From positions 124,001 to 188,000 of the forward strand of contig NZ_JAMPKY010000011.1 of assembly GCF_039962255.1 (NCBI RefSeq): 64,000 nt of DNA, in the 5' to 3' direction. This stretch comes from Leptolyngbya subtilissima AS-A7. Lineage in GTDB: Bacteria; Cyanobacteriota; Cyanobacteriia; Phormidesmidales; Phormidesmidaceae. Each line of letters starts with the position of its first letter. Positions within the stretch are counted from its first letter, which is position 1. The notes under the pieces were generated by a model that did no database searches, was not told the DNA's origin, and worked only from the letters and a program-made list of their open reading frames with translations. Both the position numbers and the translations under genes were made by a program. Shown piece after piece: positions 1 to 9,210 of this stretch.

Positions 1-1791
1 CTTGCCCCAGAGACGCAGCATACGGTTGAGGCCATGCTCGCCTACACAGGCACCGACGACTGTGCTGCGGCTGAGCAGCAGCTAACTAGCAGCACGGCGC
101 TCAGTCTGGAGTATGCCAACATCAGCGATCTGCGTCCGTTGGCGTCCCTTACTCAGCTGGAGCAGCTCTACCTTTACAGCAACCAGATTACGGATATTCA
201 ACCCCTAGCTGGGATGACCCAGCTCATTGATCTGGGCCTCAGCGACAACCAAATTTCAGATATTAGCGCCCTGCGATCGCACCCCTCCCTGCAAGTTATC
301 AACCTGGGCGGCAATCAAATCAGCGACATCAGCGACCTGGCCGATCTGCCCCAGCTCATTCAGCTCGATCTCTACGCCAATCAAATTTCAGATTTGGCCC
401 CGCTGGCTGACCTTACCCAGCTCACCCGTCTCAATCTACGAGACAACCAAACCATTCAAGACCTGCGCCCGTTGCAGAGGCTTAGTCAGCTCTCGACCTT
501 GATTCTTAGCAACAATCAGATTGACGACCTCACCCCGCTTCAGTCCCTCACCAATCTCTACGAGCTAGATCTGAGCCGCAACCAAATTAGCAATCTCAGG
601 CCGCTACAGGCTCTATCCCTAAGCGAGCTACATCTTAACCACAACCAAATTCAGGATGTGCAGCCTCTAGCCACCCTGAGCGATCTACAAATTCTGACGC
701 TCGATCACAACAACCTTGCTGACCTGACACCCCTGAGCGCTCTAGAAAATCTATTCTTACTGAGCCTGAGCGGCAATCAAATCAGTGAGCTGGCTCCGCT
801 AGCCAACCTTCAGAACCTGCTGGATCTGGAACTCGACGCCAACCAGATTACCGATATCTCAGCAGTGCGATCGCTCACCCGTCTTACCCGCCTTTCCCTA
901 GAAAACCGCGTTTGGGTCGATGATTACCGCCAGCCCCAGGGCGACAACTACGTCACCGATCTCACTCCCTTGCAACCGCTAACCGAGCTGTCTGAGCTGT
1001 ATCTAGACGGCAACGGAGTCACCGATCTCAGCCCTCTGGCCAACAAACCCTACCTGTTTCAGCTCGGGCTGAGCCGCAACCCGGTCAGCGACCTGGCCCC
1101 CTTGGCAAATCTACCCGTAATAGAGCTCGATATTGACGCTACCTCGGTCAGTGATTTTGGCCCTCTGACCACGCTTACCGATCTCACCCGCCTCCACGCC
1201 AGCCACACGGGCTTAAGCGATCTGCACCGCCTGCCGGTTTTGCCCCAGCTCAGCACCTTGACCCTACAAGGCAATCAAATTGAAGATCTCAGCCCTCTAG
1301 CCCAGTTTCCCAACCTTCTTGGGTTAGACCTCAGCTCTAACCAAATTGAAGACCTCAGTCCCCTGGCTACGCTGTCGCAGCTAAGCTTCCTTTACCTGAG
1401 CGACAACCAAATCCGAGATCTGACGCCGTTGGCCAGTCTAGGTAACCTTTCTACCCTGGGGCTGACCAGCAACGCCATTGAGGATGTTATCCCCCTAGCC
1501 TCCCTCATCTCCCTCGGAACGTTGACCCTTGGGTTTAACCCGCTCCAAGACATTCGCCCCCTCTCGGAGCTAACCAGTCTAGAAACGCTAGTGTTGGTCA
1601 ACACCGAGGTCCAAGATGTCAGCCCACTCGCATCACTGCTGAATTTAGAAGTGCTGTATCTAGACGAAACCCCCGTCACCGACCTGAGTCCGCTGGGCGC
1701 TCTGCCGAATTTGATGCGTCTTACCCTTGGGAGTGTCCCGGTAACGGAAGCAGATTGCCCCCTAGTCCCGCAAAGCGCGTGTGAATTTTAG
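1..1791 (+). CDS. Leucine-rich repeat (SDS22/internalin-like) protein, 5'-truncated by window edge
   Basis: The reading frame is open from base 1, so the gene very probably starts upstream; the first in-window ATG is at 34. Almost the whole product is about 22-residue leucine-rich repeats of the SDS22/internalin type, with the recurring pattern L-x-L-x-x-N-Q-I-x-D-L-x-P-L, more than twenty units. The pre-repeat stretch AYTGTDDCAAAEQQL has a cysteine, and the last 20 residues hold two more (EADCPLVPQSAC), a possible cap. LRR solenoids of this kind bind proteins; partner and location cannot be read because any signal peptide lies outside the window. No transmembrane segment or sorting motif is visible at the C terminus. 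The next gene is on the opposite strand and converges. The family assignment is firm; the function is unknown. Confidence 0.9.
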   Translation, partial: LAPETQHTVEAMLAYTGTDDCAAAEQQLTSSTALSLEYANISDLRPLASLTQLEQLYLYSNQITDIQPLAGMTQLIDLGLSDNQISDISALRSHPSLQVINLGGNQISDISDLADLPQLIQLDLYANQISDLAPLADLTQLTRLNLRDNQTIQDLRPLQRLSQLSTLILSNNQIDDLTPLQSLTNLYELDLSRNQISNLRPLQALSLSELHLNHNQIQDVQPLATLSDLQILTLDHNNLADLTPLSALENLFLLSLSGNQISELAPLANLQNLLDLELDANQITDISAVRSLTRLTRLSLENRVWVDDYRQPQGDNYVTDLTPLQPLTELSELYLDGNGVTDLSPLANKPYLFQLGLSRNPVSDLAPLANLPVIELDIDATSVSDFGPLTTLTDLTRLHASHTGLSDLHRLPVLPQLSTLTLQGNQIEDLSPLAQFPNLLGLDLSSNQIEDLSPLATLSQLSFLYLSDNQIRDLTPLASLGNLSTLGLTSNAIEDVIPLASLISLGTLTLGFNPLQDIRPLSELTSLETLVLVNTEVQDVSPLASLLNLEVLYLDETPVTDLSPLGALPNLMRLTLGSVPVTEADCPLVPQSACEF

Positions 1792-1879
1792 ACAGAAGCA
1801 GCCCATCGAATACGTTCTGTTTCAAGGCCAAACGGTGTAGGGGCAAATGGTTGTTTGCCCGCTGCAAAGCCCCCTGTTT

Positions 1880-3013
1880 TTAAGCAGAGCCGCTAATTTC
1901 AGTGCTAGTGCGATCCAGCCCTAGCGCGAGCACTCCATTCTGCCCCCCGAAGCCAAAGCTAAGGCACAGAGCCACCTCCAAATCAGTAGAAATGGGGTGA
2001 GTCACGAGCTTGGGGTAAATGCTCCCGCCCTGCCCCCCCGTGTTGGGCGGCAGCACTTGATGCCGCAGCGCCAGCAGGCAAAGCGCCGCCCCGATCGCCC
2101 CCGAAGCCCCCAACGTATGCCCTGTCGCTCCCTTGGTCGAACTCATCCACGGCGGTGGCGAAAACCCCTCAGTCAATAGCTGCACCTCATGGGCATCGTT
2201 GAGTCTAGTTCCGGTACCGTGGGCATGAATGTAGCTAACCTGCTGAGGCTTCAGCCCGCTGTAGTAAAGACAATTCTTGAGGGCCAAACGACTGCCCCCC
2301 AGTGTTGGATCTGGCGCCGTGCGGTGGTAGGCATCAACGCTAAATCCGCCACCCAGAATGCAGCCGTATACCTCTGGCCCCGATCGCTCTAGCCAAGAAG
2401 ATACTGACTCTAGCACCAGCACCGCAGCGCCCTCCCCCAGCACTAAGCCTTCTCGTTGGGGGGCAAAGGGGTAGCAGCCGGTGGTTGCGAGGGCTCCTAA
2501 TTGCTCAAAGCCTGCCAAGGTAAGGGGGGTAACGGGCGCTTCGGCGGCACCAACGATGACGCGATCGCACTGTCCCCGCCGCACTAGCTCATAGCCCTGA
2601 AAAATTGCCGTCAGCCCGGTAGCACAGGCCGCCATCGGGGCCAGCACCGGGCCTTGAGATTGAATCTGGCGGGCAGCGGCGATCGCCCCCATGTGCGGCA
2701 GCGCCTCCAGCCAGGGGTTGTCTGCCCAAAATTCATTGCGAGCCATCCGTTCCCAGCGGCCCTGAAAGCTGCGGCTAGAGCCGATTACCACGCCGCAATC
2801 GGTCAGGGGAGGTGTGAGCTGAGCATCGGCGATCGCCTCAGCCACCGCCAACCCCAGCAAATCCTCAATGTCAGTGGGCTTATCGCCTACCATAGCCAAA
2901 GGCCGAGGCGGCAGTTCCGGAAATGGCTGTCTGATCCGAATACCCGATTTTCCGGCCAGAAGATTGTTCCAGGTGGCCGTTGCTGTAGTCCCTAGGGCTG
3001 TGACCAGCCCCAT
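1880..3013 (-). CDS. Beta-ketoacyl-ACP synthase (FabF/KAS II-like)
   Basis: Condensing enzyme of the thiolase fold, expected to elongate an acyl-ACP with malonyl-ACP. Counting from the ATG at 3013, the active-site Cys is residue 130 (MAACATG), followed by the first His in HAHGTGT (about 265) and the Lys/His pair in TKGATGHTLGASGA, so the Cys-His-His triad is complete. The C terminus has the usual glycine-rich SFGFGGQNG. The start is odd. Family members begin with a short beta strand ending VVVTGMG. Here codons for RAVVVTG lie in frame just upstream of the ATG, with no ATG, GTG or TTG before the in-frame stop, only a CTG at 3053-3055. Either translation starts at CTG and overlaps the upstream cyclophilin gene, or the strand is lost. 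It could also be a paralogue used in a secondary pathway. Confidence 0.88.
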   Translation of the reverse strand: MGLVTALGTTATATWNNLLAGKSGIRIRQPFPELPPRPLAMVGDKPTDIEDLLGLAVAEAIADAQLTPPLTDCGVVIGSSRSFQGRWERMARNEFWADNPWLEALPHMGAIAAARQIQSQGPVLAPMAACATGLTAIFQGYELVRRGQCDRVIVGAAEAPVTPLTLAGFEQLGALATTGCYPFAPQREGLVLGEGAAVLVLESVSSWLERSGPEVYGCILGGGFSVDAYHRTAPDPTLGGSRLALKNCLYYSGLKPQQVSYIHAHGTGTRLNDAHEVQLLTEGFSPPPWMSSTKGATGHTLGASGAIGAALCLLALRHQVLPPNTGGQGGSIYPKLVTHPISTDLEVALCLSFGFGGQNGVLALGLDRTSTEISGSA

Positions 3014-3047
3014 GCCGGTTACAACAACGGCCCGATCTCTACCTTGC

Positions 3048-3791
3048 CTACTCAGTCTTCAGATTCTCCAGCCCGGCTGTGACTCGCGCCGATTCAATGC
3101 GATCGCCCTGCTGAATGGCATCCACCGCCTCCATACCGCTGGTGACGTAGCCAAACACCGCGTAGCTACCGTCCAAAAAGGGCAGCTCCGCCAGGGTGAT
3201 ATAAAACTGCGCCGAGGCCGAATCTACCGCCTGCGATCGCGCCATAGCTACAGCACCCCGAGTGTGGGGCAGTTCTGGGGCATCGCTGATGCCGGCTTCT
3301 TCAAGGGTTTGGCTATAGATTGGCTCTGCTGCCCCAGCGGGCTTAATTTCTAAGGGAACGTAGCGGGGAGCCTGGGTATCAGGGTCAATAAAGCTACCTG
3401 TACCCAACTGCTGAGCCGGCACGCTAGGGTCTTTGCTCTGGGGGTCGCCGCCTTGGGCAACAAAGGGCTGTGGGTCACGCACCACCCGGTGAAACACTAG
3501 GCCATCGTAGACGCCACGGTTCACCAAATCTACAAAGTTACCAGCGGTGACTGGGGCATTGGCACCGTCTAGCTCTATCACAATGGGGCTGCCGTTCACT
3601 ACCATCTCCACCGTTGCCGTACCCTCTAGCACGGGCAAACCGGTTGGGGCCACCGCCACCGACTCAGTTAGGCCGGGGTCTGTGGGGGCTTCGCTAGTCG
3701 AGTCTAGGCTTGGGGAACTGGTGCAAGCGCCCAGCCATAGGGTTAGCAGGGCAGCTAGGGCTAGGGTAAACGGGCGTGTCGAGAGAGCCAT
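3048..3791 (-). CDS. Cyclophilin-type peptidyl-prolyl cis-trans isomerase, lipoprotein
   Basis: Catalyses cis-trans isomerisation of prolyl bonds, presumably in the periplasm or thylakoid lumen. The N terminus is a lipoprotein signal: [18 protein letters not shown] places the lipidated Cys near residue 23, followed by a Ser/Thr/Pro-rich linker of about 35 residues. The cyclophilin fold follows, with [32 protein letters not shown] and [22 protein letters not shown]. These are the characteristic FHRV, QGGD, MARS and SAQFFI-like segments. An ATG at 3791 is preferred over the in-frame TTG at 3794. The stop at 3048-3050 lies 34 bases upstream of the ATG of the ketoacyl synthase on the same strand, so the two are probably cotranscribed. 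Confidence 0.92.
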   Translation of the reverse strand: MALSTRPFTLALAALLTLWLGACTSSPSLDSTSEAPTDPGLTESVAVAPTGLPVLEGTATVEMVVNGSPIVIELDGANAPVTAGNFVDLVNRGVYDGLVFHRVVRDPQPFVAQGGDPQSKDPSVPAQQLGTGSFIDPDTQAPRYVPLEIKPAGAAEPIYSQTLEEAGISDAPELPHTRGAVAMARSQAVDSASAQFYITLAELPFLDGSYAVFGYVTSGMEAVDAIQQGDRIESARVTAGLENLKTE

Positions 3792-3885
3792 CAATACGTC
3801 AATTCCTAATAGTTCAACCGACCCCCCATGTTATCGCACGGGCTCAAAGCCGGGGGCTGCCGCTCAGCATAGACCTTTAAACGGT

Positions 3886-4452
3886 CTATAGCCCCTCTAG
3901 CGGCACCTGCAAAAACCGCGCCAACTCTGCCCCCTGATTTTCTAAATCAGCTAGGGGAATCGGCTGGCCCACCCGAGTCAGCGGAATATCGGGGCGGCCC
4001 TTGATGCGCAGGTAGAGGGTGCGCTTGGGGTTGAGCCCTTCTTTAATCGCCACCCGCACTGCGGTCACGTCTTCTAGGGGATGCTCAAATTCAATGCGGC
4101 GGTTTTTGCCCCAAAAGCCTTTGCGTACAATCTGTAGGCGATTGCTGGCTTTGTCGAAGCTGTTGTACCCGCCGCCCACATCCAAACTGATAACAATCCA
4201 AAGGAACGTGGCCAGACCAAGGGCAGCCACCCCATAAAAGCCCATGGCAATGCCTTGGGGAATAAACACCAACTGAGTTGGGTCAGCGAAGGGCAGTAGG
4301 TTCTGTTTCAGGTAGCTAGAAGCTCCAGCCAGGGCAAACCCTAGCCCGCCTAGGGTGAGCACCACGGCCCAAAAAATGTTGCTCACACGACGGGCCCCCA
4401 GCACGGTGCGCTTAAGGGCTTGAGATTGAGTAGTCGACAGAGAGGCAGTCAT
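3886..4452 (-). CDS. ycf4: Photosystem I assembly protein Ycf4
   Basis: Thylakoid membrane scaffold for assembly of the photosystem I complex. The product (188 residues from the chosen ATG at 4452) has the expected family length of about 185. There are two transmembrane segments near residues 23-45 and 60-85, then a conserved soluble domain (VGGGYNSFDK, IVRKGFWGKNRRI, LEDVTAVRV, RTLYLRIKGR, PIPLADLENQGAELARFL). An in-frame start 39 bases upstream would add a non-conserved extension. The gene is divergent from psbD across a 507-base gap. A 7-base-pair hairpin at 3869-3889 straddles the stop codon but has no U run, so I do not call it a terminator. Confidence 0.95.
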   Translation of the reverse strand: MTASLSTTQSQALKRTVLGARRVSNIFWAVVLTLGGLGFALAGASSYLKQNLLPFADPTQLVFIPQGIAMGFYGVAALGLATFLWIVISLDVGGGYNSFDKASNRLQIVRKGFWGKNRRIEFEHPLEDVTAVRVAIKEGLNPKRTLYLRIKGRPDIPLTRVGQPIPLADLENQGAELARFLQVPLEGL

Positions 4453-4710
4453 AGATCTTAACAAGCGATAGTGATAGATGAAGAGCGACAAAAACCTAGA
4501 AAAAGCTTGGGTGGGGCGGCTTCAACGCCACCACTTTCTTCAAATTAAACTGAGCGAACTGGGTTACATCACCCGCTATTACTCTATATAAACACTGAAT
4601 CAGCCCAGTCTAAACCCCACGGCGACTTCGCTAGTCAACCCCTGTGGCCAACACCGGCTTCATTACAGCCAAGCCCCCGACACTACTAGCCTGAGAAACT
4701 ACGTGTCAGA

Positions 4711-4739
4711 TTGTAAAAAATTAGAACACTCCTTATCAT
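4711..4739 (+). promoter_or_regulatory. Predicted sigma70-type promoter of psbDC
   Basis: TTGTAA (4711-4716) and TATCAT (4734-4739) are separated by exactly 17 bases, a good match to the -35/-10 consensus for the housekeeping sigma factor SigA. Transcription would start near 4747, giving psbD a leader of about 210 nt. Cyanobacterial psbD genes often have several light-regulated start sites, so others may exist downstream. Predicted by eye only. Confidence 0.5.
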
Positions 4740-4892
4740 AAATAGAAACCCAGTCTTTAGACGCTTGTCTTCAAGGCTGCTGGTGCGACTCAGGCAGAGG
4801 TATCGGCGATTGGAGCAGGAATATTATTCTCCCTGGCTCTAATATCTGGAATACTTAGTAGTTACTAACCCCTGCTTTGAGGTGATGCTCTG

Positions 4893-4906
4893 CCAGACTA
4901 GTCTGG
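4893..4906. promoter_or_regulatory. Perfect 14-bp palindrome in psbD leader
   Basis: CCAGACTAGTCTGG is a perfect inverted repeat ending 53 bases before the psbD start codon. It is framed by CTCTG (4888-4892) and CAGAG (4914-4918), which can pair as an outer, offset stem. It could be a dimeric-regulator operator or an RNA hairpin in the 5' UTR close to the ribosome-binding site. No regulator can be named. Confidence 0.4.
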
Positions 4907-4959
4907 ATCCACCAGAGTTGCGACCTTATGGATTGGATGTCATATAAAGAGGATTTGAC

Positions 4960-6018
4960 ATGACCATAGCAATGGGACGCGCGCAAGCCGAGCGAGGATG
5001 GTTCGACGTCCTTGACGACTGGCTAAAGCGCGATCGCTTTGTGTTTATTGGGTGGTCGGGCCTTTTGCTGTTCCCCTGCGCCTTCATGGCCGTAGGTGGA
5101 TGGCTAACCGGCACCACCTTTGTCACCTCCTGGTACACCCACGGCCTCGCGTCGTCGTACCTGGAAGGGTGTAACTTTTTGACCGTTGCCGTTTCTACCC
5201 CCGCCGCTAGCCTGGGTCACTCCCTGCTACTGCTGTGGGGCCCCGAAGCCCAGGGTGACTTTGTGCGCTGGTGCCAACTCGGTGGCCTGTGGAGCTTCGT
5301 CGCCCTACACGGCACCTTCGGTCTGATCGGCTTCATGCTGCGTCAGTTCGAAGTGGCTCGTCTCGTCGGCCTGCGTCCCTACAACGCCATCGCCTTTTCG
5401 GCCCCGATTGCGGTATTTGTCAGCGTCTTTCTGATGTACCCCTTAGGTCAGTCGAGCTGGTTCTTTGCACCTAGCTTTGGCGTAGCGGCCATCTTCCGCT
5501 TTCTGCTGTTCCTACAAGGCTTCCACAACTGGACCTTGAACCCCTTCCACATGATGGGTGTAGCGGGTGTGTTGGGTGGAGCACTACTGTGCGCCATCCA
5601 CGGCGCCACCGTTGAGAACACGCTGTTCAAAGACAGCGAGAACGCCAACACCTTCCGTGCGTTTGAGCCGACCCAGGCTGAAGAGACCTACTCGATGGTG
5701 ACTGCCAACCGATTCTGGTCTCAGATTTTTGGGATTGCGTTTTCGAACAAGCGTTGGTTGCACTTCTTCATGCTGTTTGTGCCGGTCACCGGCTTGTGGA
5801 TGAGTGCAGTGGGCATTGTGGGTCTCGGGTTGAACCTGCGGGCCTACGACTTTGTGTCCCAGGAGATTCGGGCGGCAGAAGACCCAGAGTTTGAGACCTT
5901 CTACACCAAGAACATCTTGTTGAACGAAGGCATTCGGGCTTGGATGGCACCGACTGACCAGCCCCATGAGAAGTTTGTATTCCCCGAAGAGGTACTCCCC
6001 CGTGGTAACGCTCTCTAG
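4960..6018 (+). CDS. psbD: Photosystem II reaction-centre protein D2
   Basis: D2 subunit of the photosystem II core; with D1 it binds the special-pair chlorophylls, pheophytin, plastoquinone QA and the non-haem iron in the thylakoid membrane. The product is 352 residues, the standard length, with five transmembrane helices. Diagnostic residues fall at canonical numbers: Tyr160 (YD), His197 (chlorophyll ligand), His214 and His268 (iron ligands). The start MTIAMGRAQ is the usual D2 N terminus and is preceded by GAGGA. The 3' end overlaps psbC by 17 bases, the conserved psbDC arrangement, which implies a bicistronic mRNA and probable translational coupling. Confidence 0.99.
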   Translation: MTIAMGRAQAERGWFDVLDDWLKRDRFVFIGWSGLLLFPCAFMAVGGWLTGTTFVTSWYTHGLASSYLEGCNFLTVAVSTPAASLGHSLLLLWGPEAQGDFVRWCQLGGLWSFVALHGTFGLIGFMLRQFEVARLVGLRPYNAIAFSAPIAVFVSVFLMYPLGQSSWFFAPSFGVAAIFRFLLFLQGFHNWTLNPFHMMGVAGVLGGALLCAIHGATVENTLFKDSENANTFRAFEPTQAEETYSMVTANRFWSQIFGIAFSNKRWLHFFMLFVPVTGLWMSAVGIVGLGLNLRAYDFVSQEIRAAEDPEFETFYTKNILLNEGIRAWMAPTDQPHEKFVFPEEVLPRGNAL

Positions 6019-7384
6019 CAACTCGTATATTGCTGGGCGCGACCAAGAATCCACCGGCTTTGCCTGGTGGTCTGGTAACGCTCGTTTGATCAACCTATCC
6101 GGCAAGCTGTTGGGTGCCCACGTGGCCCACTCTGGTCTGATTGTGTTCTGGGCCGGGGCTATGACCCTGTTTGAAGTAGCCCACTTTGTTCCTGACAAGC
6201 CTCTGTATGAGCAGGGCTTCATTCTGCTACCCCACCTGGCTACTTTGGGCTGGGGTGTGGGTCCTGGTGGTGAAGTCATCAACACCTTTCCCTACTTCGT
6301 TGTCGGTGTGCTGCACCTGATTTCGTCGGCGGTGCTGGGTCTCGGTGGTATCTACCACGCCCTGCGCGGTCCCGAGGTGCTGGAAGAGTACTCTTCCTTC
6401 TTTGGCTACGACTGGAAAGACAAGAACCAGATGACCAACATCATCGGCTACCACCTCATCCTGCTGGGTTGCGGTGCGCTGCTGCTGGTTTTGAAGGCTT
6501 GTGTGTTCGGTGGTGTCTATGACACTTGGGCACCGGGCGGTGGCGATGTTCGCATCATCACCAACCCGACCCTAAACCCCGCTGTGATCTTTGGTTACCT
6601 ATTGGGTTCTCCCTTTGGTGGCGACGGCTGGATTGTCGGCGTCAACAACATGGAAGACATCATCGGCGGCCACATTTGGGTTGGCCTAATCTGCATCGCT
6701 GGCGGCATTTGGCACATTCTGACCAAGCCCTTTGGCTGGGCCCGTCGTGCTCTGATCTGGTCTGGTGAAGCCTACCTGTCGTACAGCCTGGGCGCTCTGT
6801 CCCTGATGGGCTTTATCGCCTCCTGCTACGTGTGGTTCAACAACACGGCCTATCCTTCTGAGTTCTACGGTCCCACCAACGCCGAGTCTTCTCAGGCCCA
6901 GGCGATGACCTTCCTGGTGCGCGACATGCGCCTGGGTGCTAACATCGGTGCGGCCCAAGGCCCCACTGGTCTGGGTAAGTACCTGATGCGCTCCCCCACT
7001 GGTGAGATCATCTTTGGTGGTGAAACCATGCGCTTTTGGGACTTCCAAGGTCCTTGGTTGGAGCCCCTGCGTGGCCCCAACGGCCTTGACCTCGATAAGC
7101 TGACCAATGATATCCAAGATTGGCAGGTGCGTCGCGCGGCTGAGTATATGACTCACGCGCCCAACGCCTCGATCAACTCGGTGGGCGGTGTGATCACGGA
7201 AATCAATTCTGTGAACTTCGTGAACCCCCGCCAGTGGCTGTCGACCTCTCACTTCGTACTGGGCTTCTTCTTCCTGATTGGCCACCTCTGGCATGCTGGT
7301 CGCGCTCGCGCGGCTGAGGCAGGCTTCGAGAAGGGTATCGATCGCGAAACTGAACCCGTGCTCGCTATGGGCGACCTCGACTAA
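6002..7384 (+). CDS. psbC: Photosystem II chlorophyll-binding protein CP43
   Basis: Inner antenna protein of photosystem II that also supplies ligands to the Mn4CaO5 cluster. I start it at the GTG at 6002 (460 residues), because GAAGAGG at 5986-5992 is a ribosome-binding site at correct spacing and the product then begins [14 protein letters not shown], like known CP43. The ATG at 5966 in the same frame would overlap psbD by 53 bases and adds a non-conserved stretch. Six transmembrane helices carry the chlorophyll-ligating histidines. The large lumenal loop contains [10 protein letters not shown], whose Glu and Arg correspond to CP43 Glu354 and Arg357. A strong terminator follows at 7415. Confidence 0.99.
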   Translation: MVTLSSNSYIAGRDQESTGFAWWSGNARLINLSGKLLGAHVAHSGLIVFWAGAMTLFEVAHFVPDKPLYEQGFILLPHLATLGWGVGPGGEVINTFPYFVVGVLHLISSAVLGLGGIYHALRGPEVLEEYSSFFGYDWKDKNQMTNIIGYHLILLGCGALLLVLKACVFGGVYDTWAPGGGDVRIITNPTLNPAVIFGYLLGSPFGGDGWIVGVNNMEDIIGGHIWVGLICIAGGIWHILTKPFGWARRALIWSGEAYLSYSLGALSLMGFIASCYVWFNNTAYPSEFYGPTNAESSQAQAMTFLVRDMRLGANIGAAQGPTGLGKYLMRSPTGEIIFGGETMRFWDFQGPWLEPLRGPNGLDLDKLTNDIQDWQVRRAAEYMTHAPNASINSVGGVITEINSVNFVNPRQWLSTSHFVLGFFFLIGHLWHAGRARAAEAGFEKGIDRETEPVLAMGDLD

Positions 7385-7414
7385 GGTTGAGGCCAGCCTA
7401 AGGCTCAATAAGAA

Positions 7415-7444
7415 AAGCTCCTGCCCTAGGGCAGGAGCTTTTTT
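7415..7444 (+). terminator. Intrinsic terminator of psbDC
   Basis: A 12-base inverted repeat (AAGCTCCTGCCC at 7415-7426 and its complement at 7429-7440) is followed by a run of T to 7444. It lies 31 bases after the psbC stop codon: a GC-rich stem and U tract, the classical factor-independent terminator. Confidence 0.92.
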
Positions 7445-7544
7445 GTTGTGAAGTAGGTGAATGGGACACAGCGGCACCGCGCCTTAGCCAGATAGCAGGC
7501 TAAGCTCTACTGGCAAAAACCTTTTTGAGGACACTACGGCAATT

Positions 7545-7571
7545 AAAAAGCCGCTGATCGACATCAGCGGC
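7545..7571 (-). terminator. Intrinsic terminator of the DUF6761-like gene
   Basis: Read on the minus strand, GCCGCTGAT (7571-7563) pairs with ATCAGCGGC (7558-7550) across a 4-base loop, and a run of five U follows (7549-7545). It starts 9 bases beyond the stop codon of the gene at 7580. Together with the psbC terminator it insulates two convergent units. Confidence 0.85.
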
Positions 7572-7579
7572 CCTAAGCG

Positions 7580-7822
7580 TCAATAAATTTCTGGCTCTGG
7601 CAGTGGGACAATAAAATTAGAGGGGTCATTGAGATAGCGGATGGTGTCTTCTTCAAGGCGGTGGACTAGGTATGGCTCGAGGGCGTCAGAGTGACGGAGG
7701 GCGGCTAGGTAGCCTTCAAGGTAAAGACGCAGCTCGCTGGTGCGATAGCCTCGGTTCCACTGGTCGACGAAGGCATCGGTAATCCGTTGATAGTACCGAA
7801 CAGCTTTGGCATCCTGAAGCAT
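7580..7822 (-). CDS. Conserved cyanobacterial small protein (DUF6761-like)
   Basis: An 80-residue soluble protein, MLQDAKAVRYYQRITDAF..., ending in a Pro/Glu-rich tail (PLPEPEIY). I recognise it as a small protein widespread in cyanobacteria, which I believe corresponds to DUF6761; no function is known to me. It is mainly helical, with conserved WNRGYRTSELRLYLEGYLA and LVHRLEEDTIRYL. I chose the ATG at 7822, where the conserved part begins. The frame remains open to a TTG at 7891, which would add 23 residues of unclear conservation. Neither start has a good Shine-Dalgarno sequence. The gene has its own terminator. Confidence 0.8.
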   Translation of the reverse strand: MLQDAKAVRYYQRITDAFVDQWNRGYRTSELRLYLEGYLAALRHSDALEPYLVHRLEEDTIRYLNDPSNFIVPLPEPEIY

Positions 7823-7980
7823 GGGAGGTAGACCTATAAACTCGGCGGTGGTTAGGGGTAGATCTCGCTCTGTAACTAAATTTTCCCCCAAAGGGTGAAA
7901 AACCTGATGAGTTTCTTAACGTACCGTTATACGTATCTTTATACACCGTTTGCCTAGGGCAAGGAGTGCGGATTATGACA

Positions 7981-9210
7981 CTATCTAGGCGACGGTTTTG
8001 GGGGGAGCGAAATTTTGGAGTTGGCTAAGGGCTTGGGCAAAACAGAACGGTAAGCGGCTAGGGTGTGATGGGCGATCGCATCCCAGTCGTAACACTCTCT
8101 AGCATAGGCTCTAGCTCGCTGCCCCCGTAGCTGCCGTTGGGCAGAATCTTTCAGCGCCTCAACTAAGGCTTGGGCTACACCGTCTACGCTCAAGTCGCAC
8201 ACCCAGCCGCTGCCGCTGCTGGTAATGTCAGGCCAGATGTATACGCCTTTAGACACTACCACCGGCACCCCCGCCGCCATGGCTTCCGCTACGGCAATGC
8301 CAAAATTCTCGTAGTAGGAGGGCAGCACGAATAGATCGGCAGCTTGTAGCAGGGCGGCTTTGGTATTGCCGGTGACAAAACCCGTGAGCGCGGTGCGATC
8401 GCCCAGTGAAGTAGCCCGCAGGCGATCGCCAATAGCCTGCTCATAGGCAGGATCCTGAGGATTTCCCCCCGCCAGCACCAGATGAAACTCTACGCCCTGA
8501 GCCGTGAGCTGCTCTAGAGCCGGCAGCAGCAAATCGAGCCCCTTTTTAGGATCTAGTCTAGAGAGGTAGAGCAGGAGAGGGCGATTATGAGGGATTCCTA
8601 GCTGGGCTAAGATTTGCTGACGTTCATCCACAGGTAATGCTTTTGGCGGCTGTACTCCCAGAGGGATCACCCAATCCTGAGTGCTGGCCCCAAACCGATA
8701 GGAGACTTCTGCCTCGATCGGGCTGGTGAAATGCAGCGCCGCCGCCCCACCAATATTGGGGGCCTCAAACAGCCGTCCGTAGATCTGCTTGAGGCGCTTT
8801 TTTTTCTGCAAATCTGCCGGGTCAAGGGTGCCCAGGGGGCGCAGCACGTAGGGCAGGCCGCGATCGCGCGCCACCGTTGCCGCCGCCGTGCTTAGGGGCG
8901 AAAACAACGCGTGAATGTGGACCAGGTCAAACTCATGGGCGTGCTGGTAGAGCCAGGCCAAAAGCCCCGCCGAAAACTTGTACCGCCGCCAGGGCGAACA
9001 GGCAAAGTAACGCACCGTATAGTTCTCTTCCTGTACCGGTACGCCTAAGGGAACCGCCAGCGGTGACTGACCTGAATCGCCATTGGCGTTAGTGGTAAGA
9101 ATGGTTACCTCCGCCCCTGCCGCTGCCAAGCCCTGGGCAAAGCCGCGCACCATCTGGCTCGGACCGCCGTAGATAAGGGAGATGGAGGGGACGATTTGGA
9201 GGATGCGCAT
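7981..9210 (-). CDS. hpsP: GT4-type glycosyltransferase, HpsP-like
   Basis: A 409-residue retaining glycosyltransferase with two Rossmann domains (GT-B fold). The N-terminal motif is IVPSISLIYGGPSQMVRGFA. The C-terminal donor-binding half has LYLSRLDPKKGLDLL and the family-4 signature FVLPSYYENFGIAVAEAMAAGVPVVVS with the two conserved glutamates. It should transfer a nucleotide-activated sugar during polysaccharide assembly on the cytoplasmic side of the membrane. The sequence strongly resembles the protein named HpsP in hormogonium polysaccharide clusters, and the next gene on the same strand resembles HpsO, which supports the name. The symbol is from memory of the family, not a search. The ATG at 9210 fits the conserved MRILQIVPS start. 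Confidence 0.8.
   Translation of the reverse strand: MRILQIVPSISLIYGGPSQMVRGFAQGLAAAGAEVTILTTNANGDSGQSPLAVPLGVPVQEENYTVRYFACSPWRRYKFSAGLLAWLYQHAHEFDLVHIHALFSPLSTAAATVARDRGLPYVLRPLGTLDPADLQKKKRLKQIYGRLFEAPNIGGAAALHFTSPIEAEVSYRFGASTQDWVIPLGVQPPKALPVDERQQILAQLGIPHNRPLLLYLSRLDPKKGLDLLLPALEQLTAQGVEFHLVLAGGNPQDPAYEQAIGDRLRATSLGDRTALTGFVTGNTKAALLQAADLFVLPSYYENFGIAVAEAMAAGVPVVVSKGVYIWPDITSSGSGWVCDLSVDGVAQALVEALKDSAQRQLRGQRARAYARECYDWDAIAHHTLAAYRSVLPKPLANSKISLPPKPSPR

Larger units (their letters stand above)
4453..4959. other. Divergent ycf4-psbD intergenic region
   Basis: This gene-free stretch of about 500 bases must hold the promoters of both ycf4 (leftward) and psbD (rightward). I can support one psbD promoter candidate at 4711-4739 and a palindrome at 4893-4906, listed separately. 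Just before psbD there is a clear ribosome-binding sequence, AAAGAGGA at about 4946-4953. I found no convincing ycf4 promoter, RNA gene or short coding sequence. Confidence 0.6.

Noticed and set aside
2868-3353. 161-codon plus-strand frame across the cyclophilin/ketoacyl synthase junction
   Set aside because: Antisense to two genes with complete motifs; no promoter or ribosome-binding site.
3869-3889. Terminator of ycf4
   Set aside because: The 7-bp hairpin straddles the stop codon and has no U run.
5584-6285. 233-codon minus-strand frame opposite psbD/psbC
   Set aside because: Shadow of psbDC codon bias; it lies wholly within certain genes and has no ribosome-binding site or domain.
6686-7477. 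263-codon minus-strand frame opposite psbC
   Set aside because: It is an antisense shadow of a highly expressed, codon-biased gene, runs through the psbC terminator, and has no recognisable protein pattern.
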